This document shows positions 32,811 through 44,093 of a DNA stretch of 64,000 nt, piece by piece. Origin of the DNA: Dendrolimus kikuchii. Lineage: Eukaryota; Arthropoda; Insecta; Lepidoptera; Lasiocampidae. A program made the translations under genes and the position numbers. The number at the start of each line of letters is the position of its first letter. Position 1 is the first letter of the stretch. The notes beneath the pieces were generated by a model. The model worked only from the letters and a program-made list of their open reading frames with translations, was not told the origin of the DNA and did not search any database. Location: NCBI GenBank assembly GCA_019925095.2, contig CM034394.1:27330272-27394271 (forward strand), in the 5' to 3' direction.

Positions 32811-33186
32811 TATATGAAAAGACTCGTGTGTCTCTAAAACTAGTTTCAGCAAAAAAGTATAAAAGGGGAGCCTCGAAAGAGAAATAATTAACTTAAAAAT
32901 CAATGAGTTATCAAATGTCAAAGGTTTTTATTATTTTTCAAGATATAATGAAAAAGTTTTTATTCAATTGGAAAGTTTTTGGTAGTTTGCCCATAACACA
33001 GTACTCCGTAAAGTGACAGACGCTAGACGTCTCCCGTTTTGCTATTTGGCCACGGAACCATAAAAAGTATTCAATCGCAAATATCGACGTCGATGTCGTT
33101 CAACACGATATTCAGAGGAATTATTTTTGGATGTTCTGTGTGTTAGCTTGATTTTTTAGATCTTTCTACTTCATAGTTTAATAGTT
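32811..33186. other. MOB2 intron, nothing recognised
   Basis: AT-rich DNA with no supported feature. Confidence 0.3.
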
Positions 33187-33415
33187 ATGAGGAAGGATGA
33201 AAGTCACGTGGCAAAAAGAATGTTAAATTACGAGATGGATGGGTACGAATGTAAAGGTAGATACAAAAAAAGATGGATGGATTGTGTGAAGGATGATATG
33301 ATGATTTGTGGTGTGACAGAAAATGTATGTCAGAATAGAGTAGTAGTGTGGAAGGAAAAGACATATTGTGCCGACCCCAATTAATTGGGATATGATGAAA
33401 GAAAAGAGAGAGAGA
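33187..33415 (+). pseudogene. 5'-truncated RTE-like LINE, second family, copy 1
   Basis: Encodes RKDESHVAKRMLNYEMDGYE, CKGRYKKRWMDCVKDDMMIC and KEKTYCADPN-stop, then AATTGGGATATGATGAAAG and a GA-rich tail. The same C terminus occurs on the minus strand at 34691-35195. The tail runs straight into the (GAAA)n repeat at 33415. Confidence 0.8.
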
Positions 33416-33625
33416 AAGAAAGAAAGAAAAACTTTATTTGAAGAAATTGCGACGCAATTACATTTCTTATACATTTCTATACACAAAGCATATTTTGAGA
33501 ATTTGTACGCCGCATTTTCAGCAAACAAGGTTTGCACTCAGCATATTGCTGTGTCGGAATAATATCCGACACAACGCTGATTTTCAGTGCAAACCTTCCT
33601 TTAGGTGTAAGACCAAAATGACCCA
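33415..33625 (+). repeat. Interspersed repeat with (GAAA)n tail, copy 2
   Basis: Near-identical to 24721-24945, from GAAAGAAAGAAAAACTTTATT to AGACCAAAATGACC. It abuts the A/G-rich tail of the preceding LINE fragment, so the insertion used that tail or the two are parts of one composite. Confidence 0.8.
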
Positions 33626-34295
33626 GTTATGTAACTTTGTAGCACTCTATACATACTTACTTCTTGTCTTTCTGTTGAATTTTATCTTTATCTCTTTTTT
33701 GACGTGGCGTGATACTACGCTCTCACAGAATATGGGCGTGAAACGGTTAGCTTTGACCTAACGTGATGACTCACTTCCTCGACCCCTTATTCCATCTTTA
33801 AAGGCTGGCATCGCGTTGCCTTCGCCTCTTTTGTTATAAATGGATATAGGCGATTGCAACCACAGCCCATTAGGTGCGTCAATAAGCAAAAATGTAGACC
33901 CAATACTGACCCAGTGGTAAAATGAGCGTGACATACTCAAGACAGAACGGTCTCTCCAGGGTCTTCTTCCTCTTATCTATAATAAGGAGGTTGGGGCCTC
34001 GAGGCTTTACTTCTTTACCCCGGCTGCAACTCAGTGGGCAACTACCCACCGGTAACTGGGTTTGGAGCTGCTGGAGTCTTCTCCGCATGGCGATGGCTTT
34101 GCAGCAGCCCTCGTTGGCCATCTCGGGAGACAGATCGGACATGACGATTTGATGACGGTTCTGTTCTTGCCAAAACGCAGCGGAAGCTAAAAAACATCAA
34201 TATCAATCTTTCTTATATACTATGATTTTACCTTCTACGTCTATGACACTATTTATAAGATTAAATGTGTATTATGCATCACATATATGTCATCA
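33626..34295. other. MOB2 intron, nothing recognised
   Basis: GC-richer at 33920-34160, with open frames on both strands but no domain, so no gene is called. Confidence 0.3.
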
Positions 34296-34504
34296 TCTTA
34301 ATATATATAAATCTCGTGTCACAATGTTTGTCCTCAATGGACTCCTAAACTACTTGACCGATTTTAATCAAATTTGCACACCGTGTGCAGTTTGATCCGA
34401 CTTGAAAGATAGGATACCTTACATTTGGACCCGGTAGGTGGCGCTGGAATCGGGTTCTAAATTTTATTCCTTCAGGGCAGAACAACGTCTGCCGGGACAG
34501 CTAG
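34296..34504 (+). mobile_element. Non-autonomous Helitron (209 bp) with perfect terminal hairpin
   Basis: Starts TCTTAATATATATAAATCTC after an A. Near the 3' end GGCAGA-ACAACG-TCTGCC forms a perfect 6-bp stem, then seven bases, then CTAG at 34501-34504 before a T. All Helitron hallmarks are present. The interior shares GGTAGGTGGCGCTG and ATCGGGTTCTA with the element at 25226-25594. Confidence 0.85.
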
Positions 34505-34509
34505 TATAT

Positions 34510-34690
34510 TATATATGAAGGTGATGTCAGGAGCCTTAAGAACAGACGAGCGTGCATGACAAAGAGTTATGAATGTCAAAGAAGCAAGTGAGGTGTGTAA
34601 GAATAAGCCTAAATGGCGCTCTGTTGTACGTGCCTACCCCGCAAGGGAACTGGCGTGAAGTTATGTATGTATGTATGTATGTATAAATCT
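34510..34690 (+). pseudogene. 5'-truncated RTE-like LINE, copy 6
   Basis: Covers GAAGGTGATGTCAGGAGCC to GGCGTGAAGTTATGTATGTA, the last ~55 pol codons and tail, directly after the Helitron end. Confidence 0.8.
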
Positions 34691-35195
34691 CTCTCTCTCT
34701 TTTCTTTCACCATATCCCAATTACTTGGGGTCGGCACAATATGTCTTTTCCTTCCACACTCTTCTATTCTGACATACCTCTTCTGTCACACCGCATATCA
34801 TCATGTCATCCTTCACACAATCCATCCATCTTTTTTTTGGTCTACCTTTAAATTTGTACCCATCGATCTTGTAGTATAACATTCTTTTTGTCACGTGACT
34901 TTCATCCCTCCTCATTATATGCCCATACCAACTTAATCTTCTTCCTCTCAATTTTTCCGTCACAGGTGCAACTTTCAAAGATCCCCTTATGTACTCATTT
35001 CTCACCTTATCCATTCTTGTAACACCACACATCCATCTCAACATTCTCATCTCAGCTGAGTGGAGACGTTTGTAGTTTATCACTTTAGTGGCCCAACATT
35101 CCGACCCGTATAGCATGACTGGTCGCATGATAGATTTATATATTTGACCTTTTAGTTTCAGTGGCATTAGTTTGTCGCACGTCACACCGGTTACC
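34691..35195 (-). pseudogene. 5'-truncated RTE-like LINE, second family, copy 2
   Basis: A 154-codon minus-strand frame (35185-34721) reads KLKGQIYKSIMRPVMLYGSE, HSAEMRMLRWMCGVTRMDKV, GRRLSWYGHIMRRDESHVTK, GRPKKRWMDCVKDDMMICGV and KEKTYCADPK-stop: the thumb and C terminus of an RTE-type reverse transcriptase. The 3' tail is CTCTCTCTCTTTTCTTTCACC-like on the + strand near 34688-34710. The catalytic palm is missing. Confidence 0.85.
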
Positions 35196-35874
35196 TGTCT
35201 TCACTTCAGCCATGCTACATTTATTCTTCTCTTTACATCCCTCTCTATATCACAATTATTCTGCAGTAGTGAACCAGTAGTAATTAGTGCAGTATGTATG
35301 TATAAATATATTATATATAATATTCTTCTTGAATATTTTATCACCACAATATTTTCTTCTAATGCGTTTAGTACTAATTATTATTAGGTTTATAGTAATT
35401 CTATGTATCATGTGTATATCTACCTATGTATACATAAATAACAGTGCAACATCCGTCCGTTCTGGGGTGCAGTTGAAAACCAGGGTCGGGCACTCGTGGC
35501 CTGGCCTACCCATTTTGTTTTTTGTTTTTCAATATGTCTCGCTATGTTTAAACACCAAATAAATGTTTTTTTCGTTGTTTCTTCCCAAAGGGCTACGGAA
35601 CTACTACAAGACAGAAGTATTTTCTCTTGATCTGTGCTTTGATGGGCTGATATTTTAACTGTAGGTTAATTTCGTGTATATTTTATTATATTCACTTTCT
35701 TGATAATAAATAAAAGTTTTTTTAGGCAATTATGGAATTAAAATAACAAATTGTAAAATTATGAATTTAGCGGTAACCGTTCTACGGACAAATGCCGCGT
35801 GCTCATACCGTGACGATGGCCGGCGAATGTTGTATCTGATATTTAAAAAATCTCGATTCATCATATTATCTATA
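35196..35874. other. MOB2 intron, nothing recognised
   Basis: AT-rich DNA without a supported feature. Confidence 0.3.
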
Positions 35875-36020
35875 TTATAAAATTCTAAACATGCCACGTC
35901 TGTACATTGAAGCTATAAAAAAAACAACTGGAATAGACTATAAACGATGGAGAATACGATGCAATTTTTTTTAATTTCTTGTCTGTTCGGGATTCACGTA
36001 AAAACTACTGCGCCAATTTC
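35875..36020 (+). repeat. Repeat shared with 20055-20185
   Basis: CTGTACATTGAAGCTATAA, CTGGAATAGACTATAAACG and GAGAATACGATGCAATTTTT match 20055-20185 in order. What follows (36020-36424) has a 162-codon frame without motifs, probably part of the same or a neighbouring repeat. Confidence 0.55.
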
Positions 36021-36424
36021 GATGCGGTTTTCGAATAGACTCGCCTTTTTTTTAACGAGAGGAAATCCGTTTGAAGATTACCCACCGCGGGGGCAACACC
36101 GTGAGGAGAGTGTGATTCGCCATGTTAGAGTGGCACTAGCACCGCAAGCAAGAAGTGCTGTTGCCAGGCCGCAGTTTGGGATACCCACTAAAACCCCGCG
36201 GTGTTTCGTCCTTCGCCCATTTTTTTTTGATAACACAGGAGGAATACATTTCGTACCATATTGTGTCCTAAATATGGGGGAGTACCGAGTGTGCGAAGAC
36301 TCTGGTACAGGCGTTCCCAACTACTCTGCTAAACCTAATCCTGCGTCCCATACCCGCGCTTGTGTGGAAGAACGTGAGGTCAAGAGCAAGGATACTTCCA
36401 TGATCAACCGCGCAACAAGCTTTG

Positions 36425-36629
36425 CCAGGTGGTAGGGCATTTTCCTGACTGGATGGCTACCACCCCTGGTCTAAAGCATGTCGCCATAACAACCATGAGT
36501 TGTGTTCCGGCATTTGTGTTCAGGTTCCAGTCTCCCTTAAGAGAGCAGCAGCGCATTTGTAGCACCTTTGGTGTTGCAAATGTCTATAGGCCGTCTATCT
36601 GTCTGCTGAGCTCCTGCAATAAAAAAAAA
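36425..36629 (+). repeat. Short interspersed repeat family S, copy 7 (5' end missing)
   Basis: From CCAGGTGGTAGGGCATTTTC to GAGCTCCTGCAATAAAAAAA, with a small deletion near 36590. Confidence 0.85.
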
Positions 36630-38989
36630 GCTAGTTACCCCGGGAAGCAGAGTCACCGCCTTCACCAGTAGAGCATCGAACCGTTAGGTGCCACGAGTAT
36701 TCGGCCTAACCATTTCGCAGGCCTTGGTAGGCGGCGGCCCATGAGGCCTCTTCCACTACCGAGAATTAGACTCGCTTACATTAAACGCTTCGCGCTGCAC
36801 AAGTGGCATGGTCAGGTCTGCTCTTCATCTAATATAGTTGGAGTCGCGGAGAATTACTACCAGTTAGTTAGTTAGTTAGTTACCAGCAACCGGCGTTGGT
36901 GTTGCGTCCGCTTCGAAACCTTCTCTACGTAACTACTAGAGGAGAAAATAGTGGATATTTGGCTCCGCGAACACCCGGTGTGAGCGAACAAGAGCTGGTG
37001 GCCTCAGCCGCAGGAGAAGTCCACATTCGGACTCGCAACGCTTTCCACGCTTCGTTCACGTATTAATTAATCGGTTTGGCGGCCGTTTTGGCTAATTTAT
37101 GCGCATCGCGAAAGGCGAAAACGGCGGAGCGGCGCCTCTCACTCGGCCACTCGAAACCAAAATGTAGATCTATACTATTTGAAACAAGGGAATATACAAT
37201 CGTCGGAGCGCACAGCGCTGACTTCAATATTCCCGATTGAATATTTTGAAGTTAGTAGTTGGAGCAATGTAAATCAGCCTGGACGGCTAGGCGGCAGTAA
37301 GGTGCAATTAGCCAAAAGTTATAATATGTGAATGATTATTCGCGGCAGTGTTGCCAGTCGTCTCCCGTCCACTCCCGAGTCGTATCGTAATGTGGATTAA
37401 AAATCAGTTAGTCAGCTAATACAATTGGAGTCGGAAGAACATCAGCGATAACCATCTTAAACCTCACAGCAATGCAATACATATTATATTCACATTGGTG
37501 ACTTCACAAAACTTACAACCAGCCTGGCATGTTTAACGATATACATTCTTCTCAGGGTGTCCACTGTCAACATTGTGTTTTGGAAAGGAGACGGATACGC
37601 TTTCATACATTGTTGGGCCCAGATATTAAAAAGATGAGAGTGATTTTAAGTTTTTTATTTATTATGTTTATATTTTTTTTATAATTGTTATTCACATATA
37701 CCGATTATGATAATCGGTAAGTTATTTATAAAAATTTCTCGTCTTCCAGATGGAGTTTAGGGCTGATGTTTTCCATTTTGTAATAGAATAAAATATAACG
37801 CTTTTTTGAATCCATACCTTAACTCATTACATTTTCCAAAAGAACAAAAGTCATGGTCTCCATTCGCGAATTTAATAAATTAATTTTGCCAGAAATAACA
37901 GGACGTTCAAACCGCCGTCATTATAGGATACATTTGATCACTTGGCTCGAATGTTTACATCTCTGTAACAAGAAAAATATATATACTCGTGTTAAACTTG
38001 TATAAAACCTCTATTTCGCCATTGCTGGCGAGATAGACAAAAATTAGAAATATATTTAAATTTTGAAGTTCATGTTTGGAATGTTGTGAAAAATGTGCTC
38101 TAAAATAAGTCAATTGTAAAAATCTGCAATGTAAAGTTACCTAAAATATAATATTGTTGAATTTAAAATCCTTGGTACCTAACAGCTTTTTCTCCAGCTC
38201 GTACAAAAGTGTTTGACTCCAAACATATTTGGGATCTGGAAAGCCTGGCTCTTCTTGGTGTATACAAATACGCAGCTGTTAACTGAGGAGTGGCTCGGTG
38301 GTGTGGTCACGCCTCTAGTTGTAACTCCTTTCCGTCGTCTGCGCAGTGCACTCGTTCCACTCTCACTTCTAATTAAAACTGTAGCGAGAAATCGTAAATT
38401 ATCATTTAAACAAAAAGTTATTTAATTTAATATAATTATTATCTGGATGTTGCATTATTTAACAATTATCGAATAGCGTAACCACGTCTCACATTCACTC
38501 GTTCAATTCCATGATCACATTTTTCATTCACTTGCATGCTCCTATGGAGCAGGCGAGTACATATGTGGAGTGGTCGGTAAAATACAGGCACCGGCCATAA
38601 GTGGGTGTAAATATTTTGGGCTATATTGATCGAAGGACCTTATGCCCCAACAGAGTGACCCGGCCGCCTCAATAAGGCACAAACTGTTTAATTCAAGTGC
38701 CTTGTCGTGCCTCGACAGAAGATCATACTTTTTTAAAAAAATTTTTTATTGTTATTATATATATCTCTACGGACTCGAGTTCCGTACCCTTTTTTAATAC
38801 TTAATTTCTATGAAAAATTTGAGATTCCATACACGCTTATTGTTTATTTTTGTTAGTGTATGTGACATTATATGTAGTAATTTTTCTGTTTTGGTGTACC
38901 TTAAGAATAACTTATTATATTAGTTTATTCTATTTTTAATACTAAACTTATACTAATGTAGAGTGTATCTGTTACATGCTGGTGTTGTG
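36630..38989. other. MOB2 intron; GC-rich part 36640-37200, no gene seen
   Basis: 36640-37160 is GC-richer, contains (TTAG)4 at 36864-36880, and may derive from a retroelement leader or be regulatory; no frame is supported. 37200-38989 is AT-rich with nothing recognised. Confidence 0.3.
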
Positions 38990-39980
38990 AGGAAGTGCAT
39001 GTGCAGTGTTGGCCTTATATCTATACTTATAAATAGTCGTATCTAGTGCCATGTGTGTTGAAGATCATCATACTTCACTATGCAAGCTCAAAAGGTTGCC
39101 CATTCGACTTCGCCGTGATGCTTATGTTCTGTCTCTTCTTTATAACGTGTTGTTTGATCCTAGGACCCCGTCTTATCTTAAAGAATGTTTTCAGTTCTTT
39201 CACAGTGATTCGAGGTCTTTGAGAATGTCAGAGAAGTTGCGACTTAGGACACCAGTACATACTACGGAGATTTACGCAAGATCGTTCTCTGTCCAGGCTG
39301 TGCCTCTCTGGGATGCTCTGCCGGCAGATGTCCGGTCTGCTAAATCTATCCAATCTTTTAACAGACTTGTGAAGGAGCACTATTTAACTGTATAACGTGT
39401 TTACTGTTTGTTTTGTATGTCTATGTATGTATATATTTTTATAACTATAAATATTTCAACTGCATGCCAACGCTATCTATGTAATTAGTTCTTGTCCATC
39501 CAAAGGTTGCCTGGAAGAGATTGCTTTTAGCAATAAGGCCGCCCATTGTACTACCTTTTTTTTATTATTATTGCATGAGTTCAGCAGACAGGCAGACGGC
39601 CCACTTGATGGAAAGCGGTTACCGTCGCCTATGGATATTTGCAACACCGAACATGCTACAAATGCGCTGCTGCTCTCTTAAGTGAGTCTGGAACCTGGTC
39701 ACTAATGCCGGAACACAACTCAAAGTTGTTATGGCGGCATGCTCTAGACCAGGGGTGGTAGCCATCCAGTCGGGCAAATGCCCTATCACCTGGCTGTGGG
39801 TTGTTTTGTCGCCTCTTACGACAGGCCGCCCGGCCGCAGGAAATTGTATTCTTTCTCCGTTCCTGCACGGATAAAAAATACCTTTACCTTACCTATAGAT
39901 ACCTTTTAGTAAGTAAGTTTTTTCTGTATTTTTTCTATGTAACGTCGGTGTACAATAAAGTGTATTGTATTGTATGCAGA
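38990..39980 (+). pseudogene. CR1/L2-like LINE 3' end with nested short repeat
   Basis: The frame 39051-39395 encodes KLKRLPIRLRRDAYVLSLLY, LRTPVHTTEIYARSFSVQ, PLWDALPADVRSAKSIQSF and NRLVKEHYLTV-stop, the C terminus of a CR1/Jockey-group pol. The 3' UTR (GGTTGCCTGGAAGAGATTGC, ATAAGGCCGCCCATTGTA) is interrupted by family S copy 8, then resumes and ends ACAATAAAGTGTATTGTATTG near 39980. The catalytic part is missing. Confidence 0.8.
39556..39873 (-). repeat. Short interspersed repeat family S, copy 8 (complete, nested)
   Basis: Complete minus-strand copy inside the LINE 3' UTR. TACCTTT occurs at both junctions (39551-39557 and 39879-39885), a possible 7-base target duplication. Confidence 0.9.
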
Positions 39981-41159
39981 GGTTGTATTTAGGTATACTG
40001 ACCTGTAATGGATTTACACTCAATCTGTGTCGCTGTGGCATCCAGATAGCTGTTAATTGAGCTGGCCAAGTACAGCTAAATCGACCAGTTGTGATCGTCG
40101 CAAAGCCCACAGGAGTCTAACTGGTCCCTGCCGATTGTGGGATGCAAGATAAACATAAAGAATAACGAAGTAACGCCAACAAATTAATTACACCATTTCA
40201 TACTAGCCCCCTTAGTCATATCATTACCCTTACGGAATCTTAGGTGTGACGCATTCTGTCCATAATTTAATTATTTTGTTGAGGCATAAAATGTTGTTAT
40301 CACCACGGACTCGATACCAAGTGTAGTGCGTAAATTGTTCACGCGTGTGTGATAATGAGTGGGCGATGACGTGTCACGTCGATCAGCCGATCCGAAGCAC
40401 TGTGGCGCTGCAGCGCTGCGTGCGCCCGCTTGTCCGCTTGTCCGCCTGTACGCGTGACAACACGGACGTGCGACCTTCGCCGATACATGTATGTCCGTCG
40501 ATATGGGCAATGGACACGTACGTAGGTGTATATTGTCATCATCATTATTTATACCGTCGCGATTGATACTGCCACTGTCGCTAGGTGGGCACGTGACTGG
40601 CCGTTTCTTCCAACCGGTTGGATATAACTGCAGTGGTGCCGGTTCAAATCGGTTCTATCGGATAACCGGATTACATTGATAATTGTACACGTTGTAGCAT
40701 TGAACGCGTGCTTGACCTTGCCTCCTCTGTTACTTGTAGTTTATTAGACCATGTGCTTCCTTCACGAGAACGACACCGTAGTTACTTTTATGATATCCAA
40801 AAATAATATTCAGCACAATGATTTATGTATTTACAAGGCGTCCATCTATCTAGATTCTAGAAGTCTAGATAATAACATTTCTTTATTTTGTATATTGTAT
40901 AATTTCACTCGGCTCCACTCGTATAAACTTAGCGTCTGAGTATTTGGGATGGACGAAACGAGACTATTTTGAATATATTATATGAACAAATGACAAGCGC
41001 ACCCCCAGCCCTGGTACTGCATCTCGAATGTATCAACATACAGACATACATCTCCAGAAGGGAGCAGCAGGCCTTTTAGTAAATGAAGAATCAAATACAA
41101 CAACTTTCTACTTTTTCGTTACGCAAGCAAATATTTGAATAGTTTTAGAAGATTAAAAA
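39981..41159. other. MOB2 intron; GC-rich patch 40330-40480
   Basis: 40330-40480 is GC- and CpG-rich, with CGCTTGTCCGCTTGTCCGCC; a promoter or enhancer is possible but no exon fits. 40600-40680 has AACCGGTT-type repeats of a hAT-like flavour. Confidence 0.3.
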
Positions 41160-41355
41160 AAATACGTACGTGCCTATAATATTCTAGGATTGCTCTCGAT
41201 TCCCTTAGCACCCCTCATCCGATCTTGACTTGGTCACAACGAGACCACCTCGGGAGTATACTCTTTGGAATAAAAATAAATTTTGAAAATCGGTTTACAA
41301 TACACGGAGAAATCGCGTAACAACCATAAAAAAGTTTTTGAAGTCGGCTAAAATG
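41160..41355 (-). repeat. LINE 3' UTR unit related to the tandem array at 56255-57480
   Basis: On the minus strand, GAAGTCGG..TTC, CGCGATTTCTCCGTGTATTG, AAACCGATTTTCAAAAT and GACCAAGTCAAGATCGGATG match one unit of the 56-57 kb array. Only one unit is present. Confidence 0.7.
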
Positions 41356-41628
41356 GTCACCACGCTTGGCTGGCTTGCCTCGCGACAGCTCTGGAGCCCC
41401 AAGTCCGATATTAGAATAGTGTTGGAGTGGTCGTCCAGTAGCTTCGTAACGGTAGCATAACGGTTGCTTGATACACAAAGAGCACATCTCCTGGCGGCGC
41501 TGGGCCCGGAACGAGGGTACCCACATCCGCGTGGAAAGCGCGCGCAATGCGGTCGACGCCCCGCGCGCCATCATTACTATGCATATTATGCTCGCATCTA
41601 CTTTTCACAACAGAACAATTATTGAAGC

Positions 41629-41764
<136 letters not shown>

Positions 41765-41768
41765 ATTC

Positions 41769-42083
41769 TATCCGTGCAGGAACGGAGAAAGAATACAATT
41801 TCCTGCGTTGGGGCGGCCTGTCGTAAGAGGCGACAGAACAACCCACAGCCAGGTGGTAAGGCATTTGCCCGACTGGACGGCTACCACCTCTGGTCTAAAG
41901 TATGTCGCCATAACAACCTTGAGTTGTGTTCCGGCATTAGTGACCAGGTTCCAGTTTCCCTTAAGAGAGAAGCAGCGTATTTGTAGCAACTTGCTGTTGC
42001 AAATGTCCATAGGCGATGGTAACCGCTTTCCATCAAGTGGGCCGTCTGCCTGTCTGTTGATCTCCTGCAATAAAAAAAAAAAA
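41769..42083 (+). repeat. Short interspersed repeat family S, copy 9 (complete)
   Basis: Complete 315-bp copy, TATCCGTGCAGGAACGG to CTCCTGCAATAAAAAAA, inserted at the (AT)n tract. Confidence 0.9.
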
Positions 42084-42546
42084 TACAAAAATATTTTGTT
42101 GATTCAACGCGCCGAGACCTTGCCGCTGGAGGATCCTCTGACTGCCGTATGAACTCCGTGTGGCTTCAACTACACGTGTATCTGGTGGGTCCTCTTCTCT
42201 TCGGGCAGCTAGCACAAGATATTCGACTTTTTCGCACTTTTCCGCTATCCTTCACTATGTTTGTCCTCTCTAGATGTTCTGCCTAAACTAAACTTGTCGA
42301 AACGGCGTACAAATCGATGCAACCACCATGCATGTATGCTGTGTGTGTACTCTTTGGAAGATATTTTTCATAAGTACCTATGGCTTAAAAAAATGTGGTC
42401 AACAAAACAGCTCGAAAACAATTCGAACTTGGTTTTTCTTCTTTTTCTTGTTATCCTTCTGACAGTTCCGTCTTCAATTGAATGTAGTTTGAAGGGTATA
42501 ACTAGAGAGACGTAATTTTTCAAACTATATAATGTAGAAATATCTA

Positions 42547-43205
42547 TTTGTCACATTAGTATTGGATCAACCCTAGTATGTATTAGTCGTGACGTCATTA
42601 ATGATCCAAGCGGAAGAATAGCGTTGGTCTTGATGGCCAATATACTTATATAGCTGAACTTGCTCTAATTCAAAGGTATAACGCGTACATAGCTAATTGG
42701 TTAATTTTTTCTATATCTTTACATTTTATTGAAGTGAAACTTCTTTAGTGTTGTGAATGTTGTGTATGTCGAATCGTTGTGATTTGAAACTCGATGAAAC
42801 GAAAAAGCGACACTAAAAAGTGATAAATACATACGAGACTAAGCCTGCGAGAGAATGAGATACGAGTTTTACATTGTTTGTCACATTAGTATTGGATCAA
42901 CCCTAGTATGTATTAGTCGTGACGTCATTAATGATCCAAGCGGAAGAATAGCGTTGGTCTTGATGGCCAATATACTTATATAGCTGAACTTGCTCTAATT
43001 CAAAGGTATAACGCGTACCTAGCTAATTGTTAATTTTTTCTATATCTTTACATTTTATTGAAGTGAAACTTCTTTAGTGTCGTGAATGTTGTGTATGTTG
43101 AATCGTTGTTATTTGAAACTCGATGAAACGAAAAAGCGATACTAAAAAGTGATAAACACATACGAGACTAAGCCTGCGAGAGAATGAGATACGAGTTTTA
43201 CATTG
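42547..43205. repeat. 330-bp tandem duplication
   Basis: 42547-42876 and 42877-43205 are about 98% identical, each running from TTTGTCACATTAGTATTGG to GATACGAGTTTTACATTG, with no spacer. Visible differences number about seven to eight. The unit has no ORF and is not recognised. Confidence 0.95.
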
Positions 43206-44093
43206 TGCAGCACAGATTAGACTCAATAAGACCGATCATTTAACATAGGTCTAATTTGGACCGAAATATAACTGATACTAATATTTTTTAGACCAAAACA
43301 GTGAAAACTTGAAAGTGATACTTAAGATGTTTTCTTTTAAATTATAATATTGTTGCACACTCATTTTTTGGGCCAAATACAAGTTTTTGCACATCTGCCT
43401 GTAATAATAACCTGGTCTTAGGAGCCGAACAGCCACTTATTCACACGTCGCGCGAACATACAAACAAAAGTTTTAAAAGTAGCAGTTTGAAAACAGCTGA
43501 TGCCAAATAGTCTACCAATATATAGTTATAGTTGCTTTTTTATTTAAACTCGTTTTATTAAATTGCACCCACATCTGGCCAATCTCCAAAAGTAGAGACT
43601 CGTGAGAGGGGGGCGGGCGCCCATGGCTCTGTATTTTAGTGTTAAACCTGTAAACATGGGCGTTATCAGCTATTTCTGGCAACGGGTATCTAACCGATAT
43701 TTGGTTTCAATACCGGTATTGATAACCGTTGCCGAATATCGATATCAAAGCAGGTTTTCAACTAAAACGCGGCCGTGCATCGTTTTCGTTTGTAGTCGAC
43801 AATGTAACTATGCTAGCTGCCATAGTGTACTGTCTGTCTTATTAAAGTATCTACTCGTATTACTTGACTTTATTCGATGTGCGAGTATTCTACAATTTCC
43901 CTTCATGCTTTTCTAGGCTTAGGACTAGCACAATTTTTAGCTATAGATAAAAATTGTGGCGCATTTAAAAATCGCCATATATACAATGATTTTATATACA
44001 GGGCTTACCTTACAAAATATTTACAAATTTTTCTTTTTTTCATTATTTACAAGTTTTCCTTTTTTTTCATTATTTACATACTATATATTATAA
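43206..44093. other. MOB2 intron; 11-bp inverted repeat at 43929-43959
   Basis: CACAATTTTTA and its complement TAAAAATTGTG flank an 8-10 base loop. 43680-43760 has ATACCGGTATTGATAACC-type repeats seen near hAT ends; this may hold the left end of the hAT element, but no matched partner was found. Confidence 0.35.

Noticed and set aside
35947..36435. 162-codon + strand frame
   Set aside because: It begins in one repeat and ends in family S copy 7, with no protein motif.
36864..36880. TTAG repeats, considered as insect telomeric DNA
   Set aside because: The unit is TTAG, not TTAGG, and only four copies are present.
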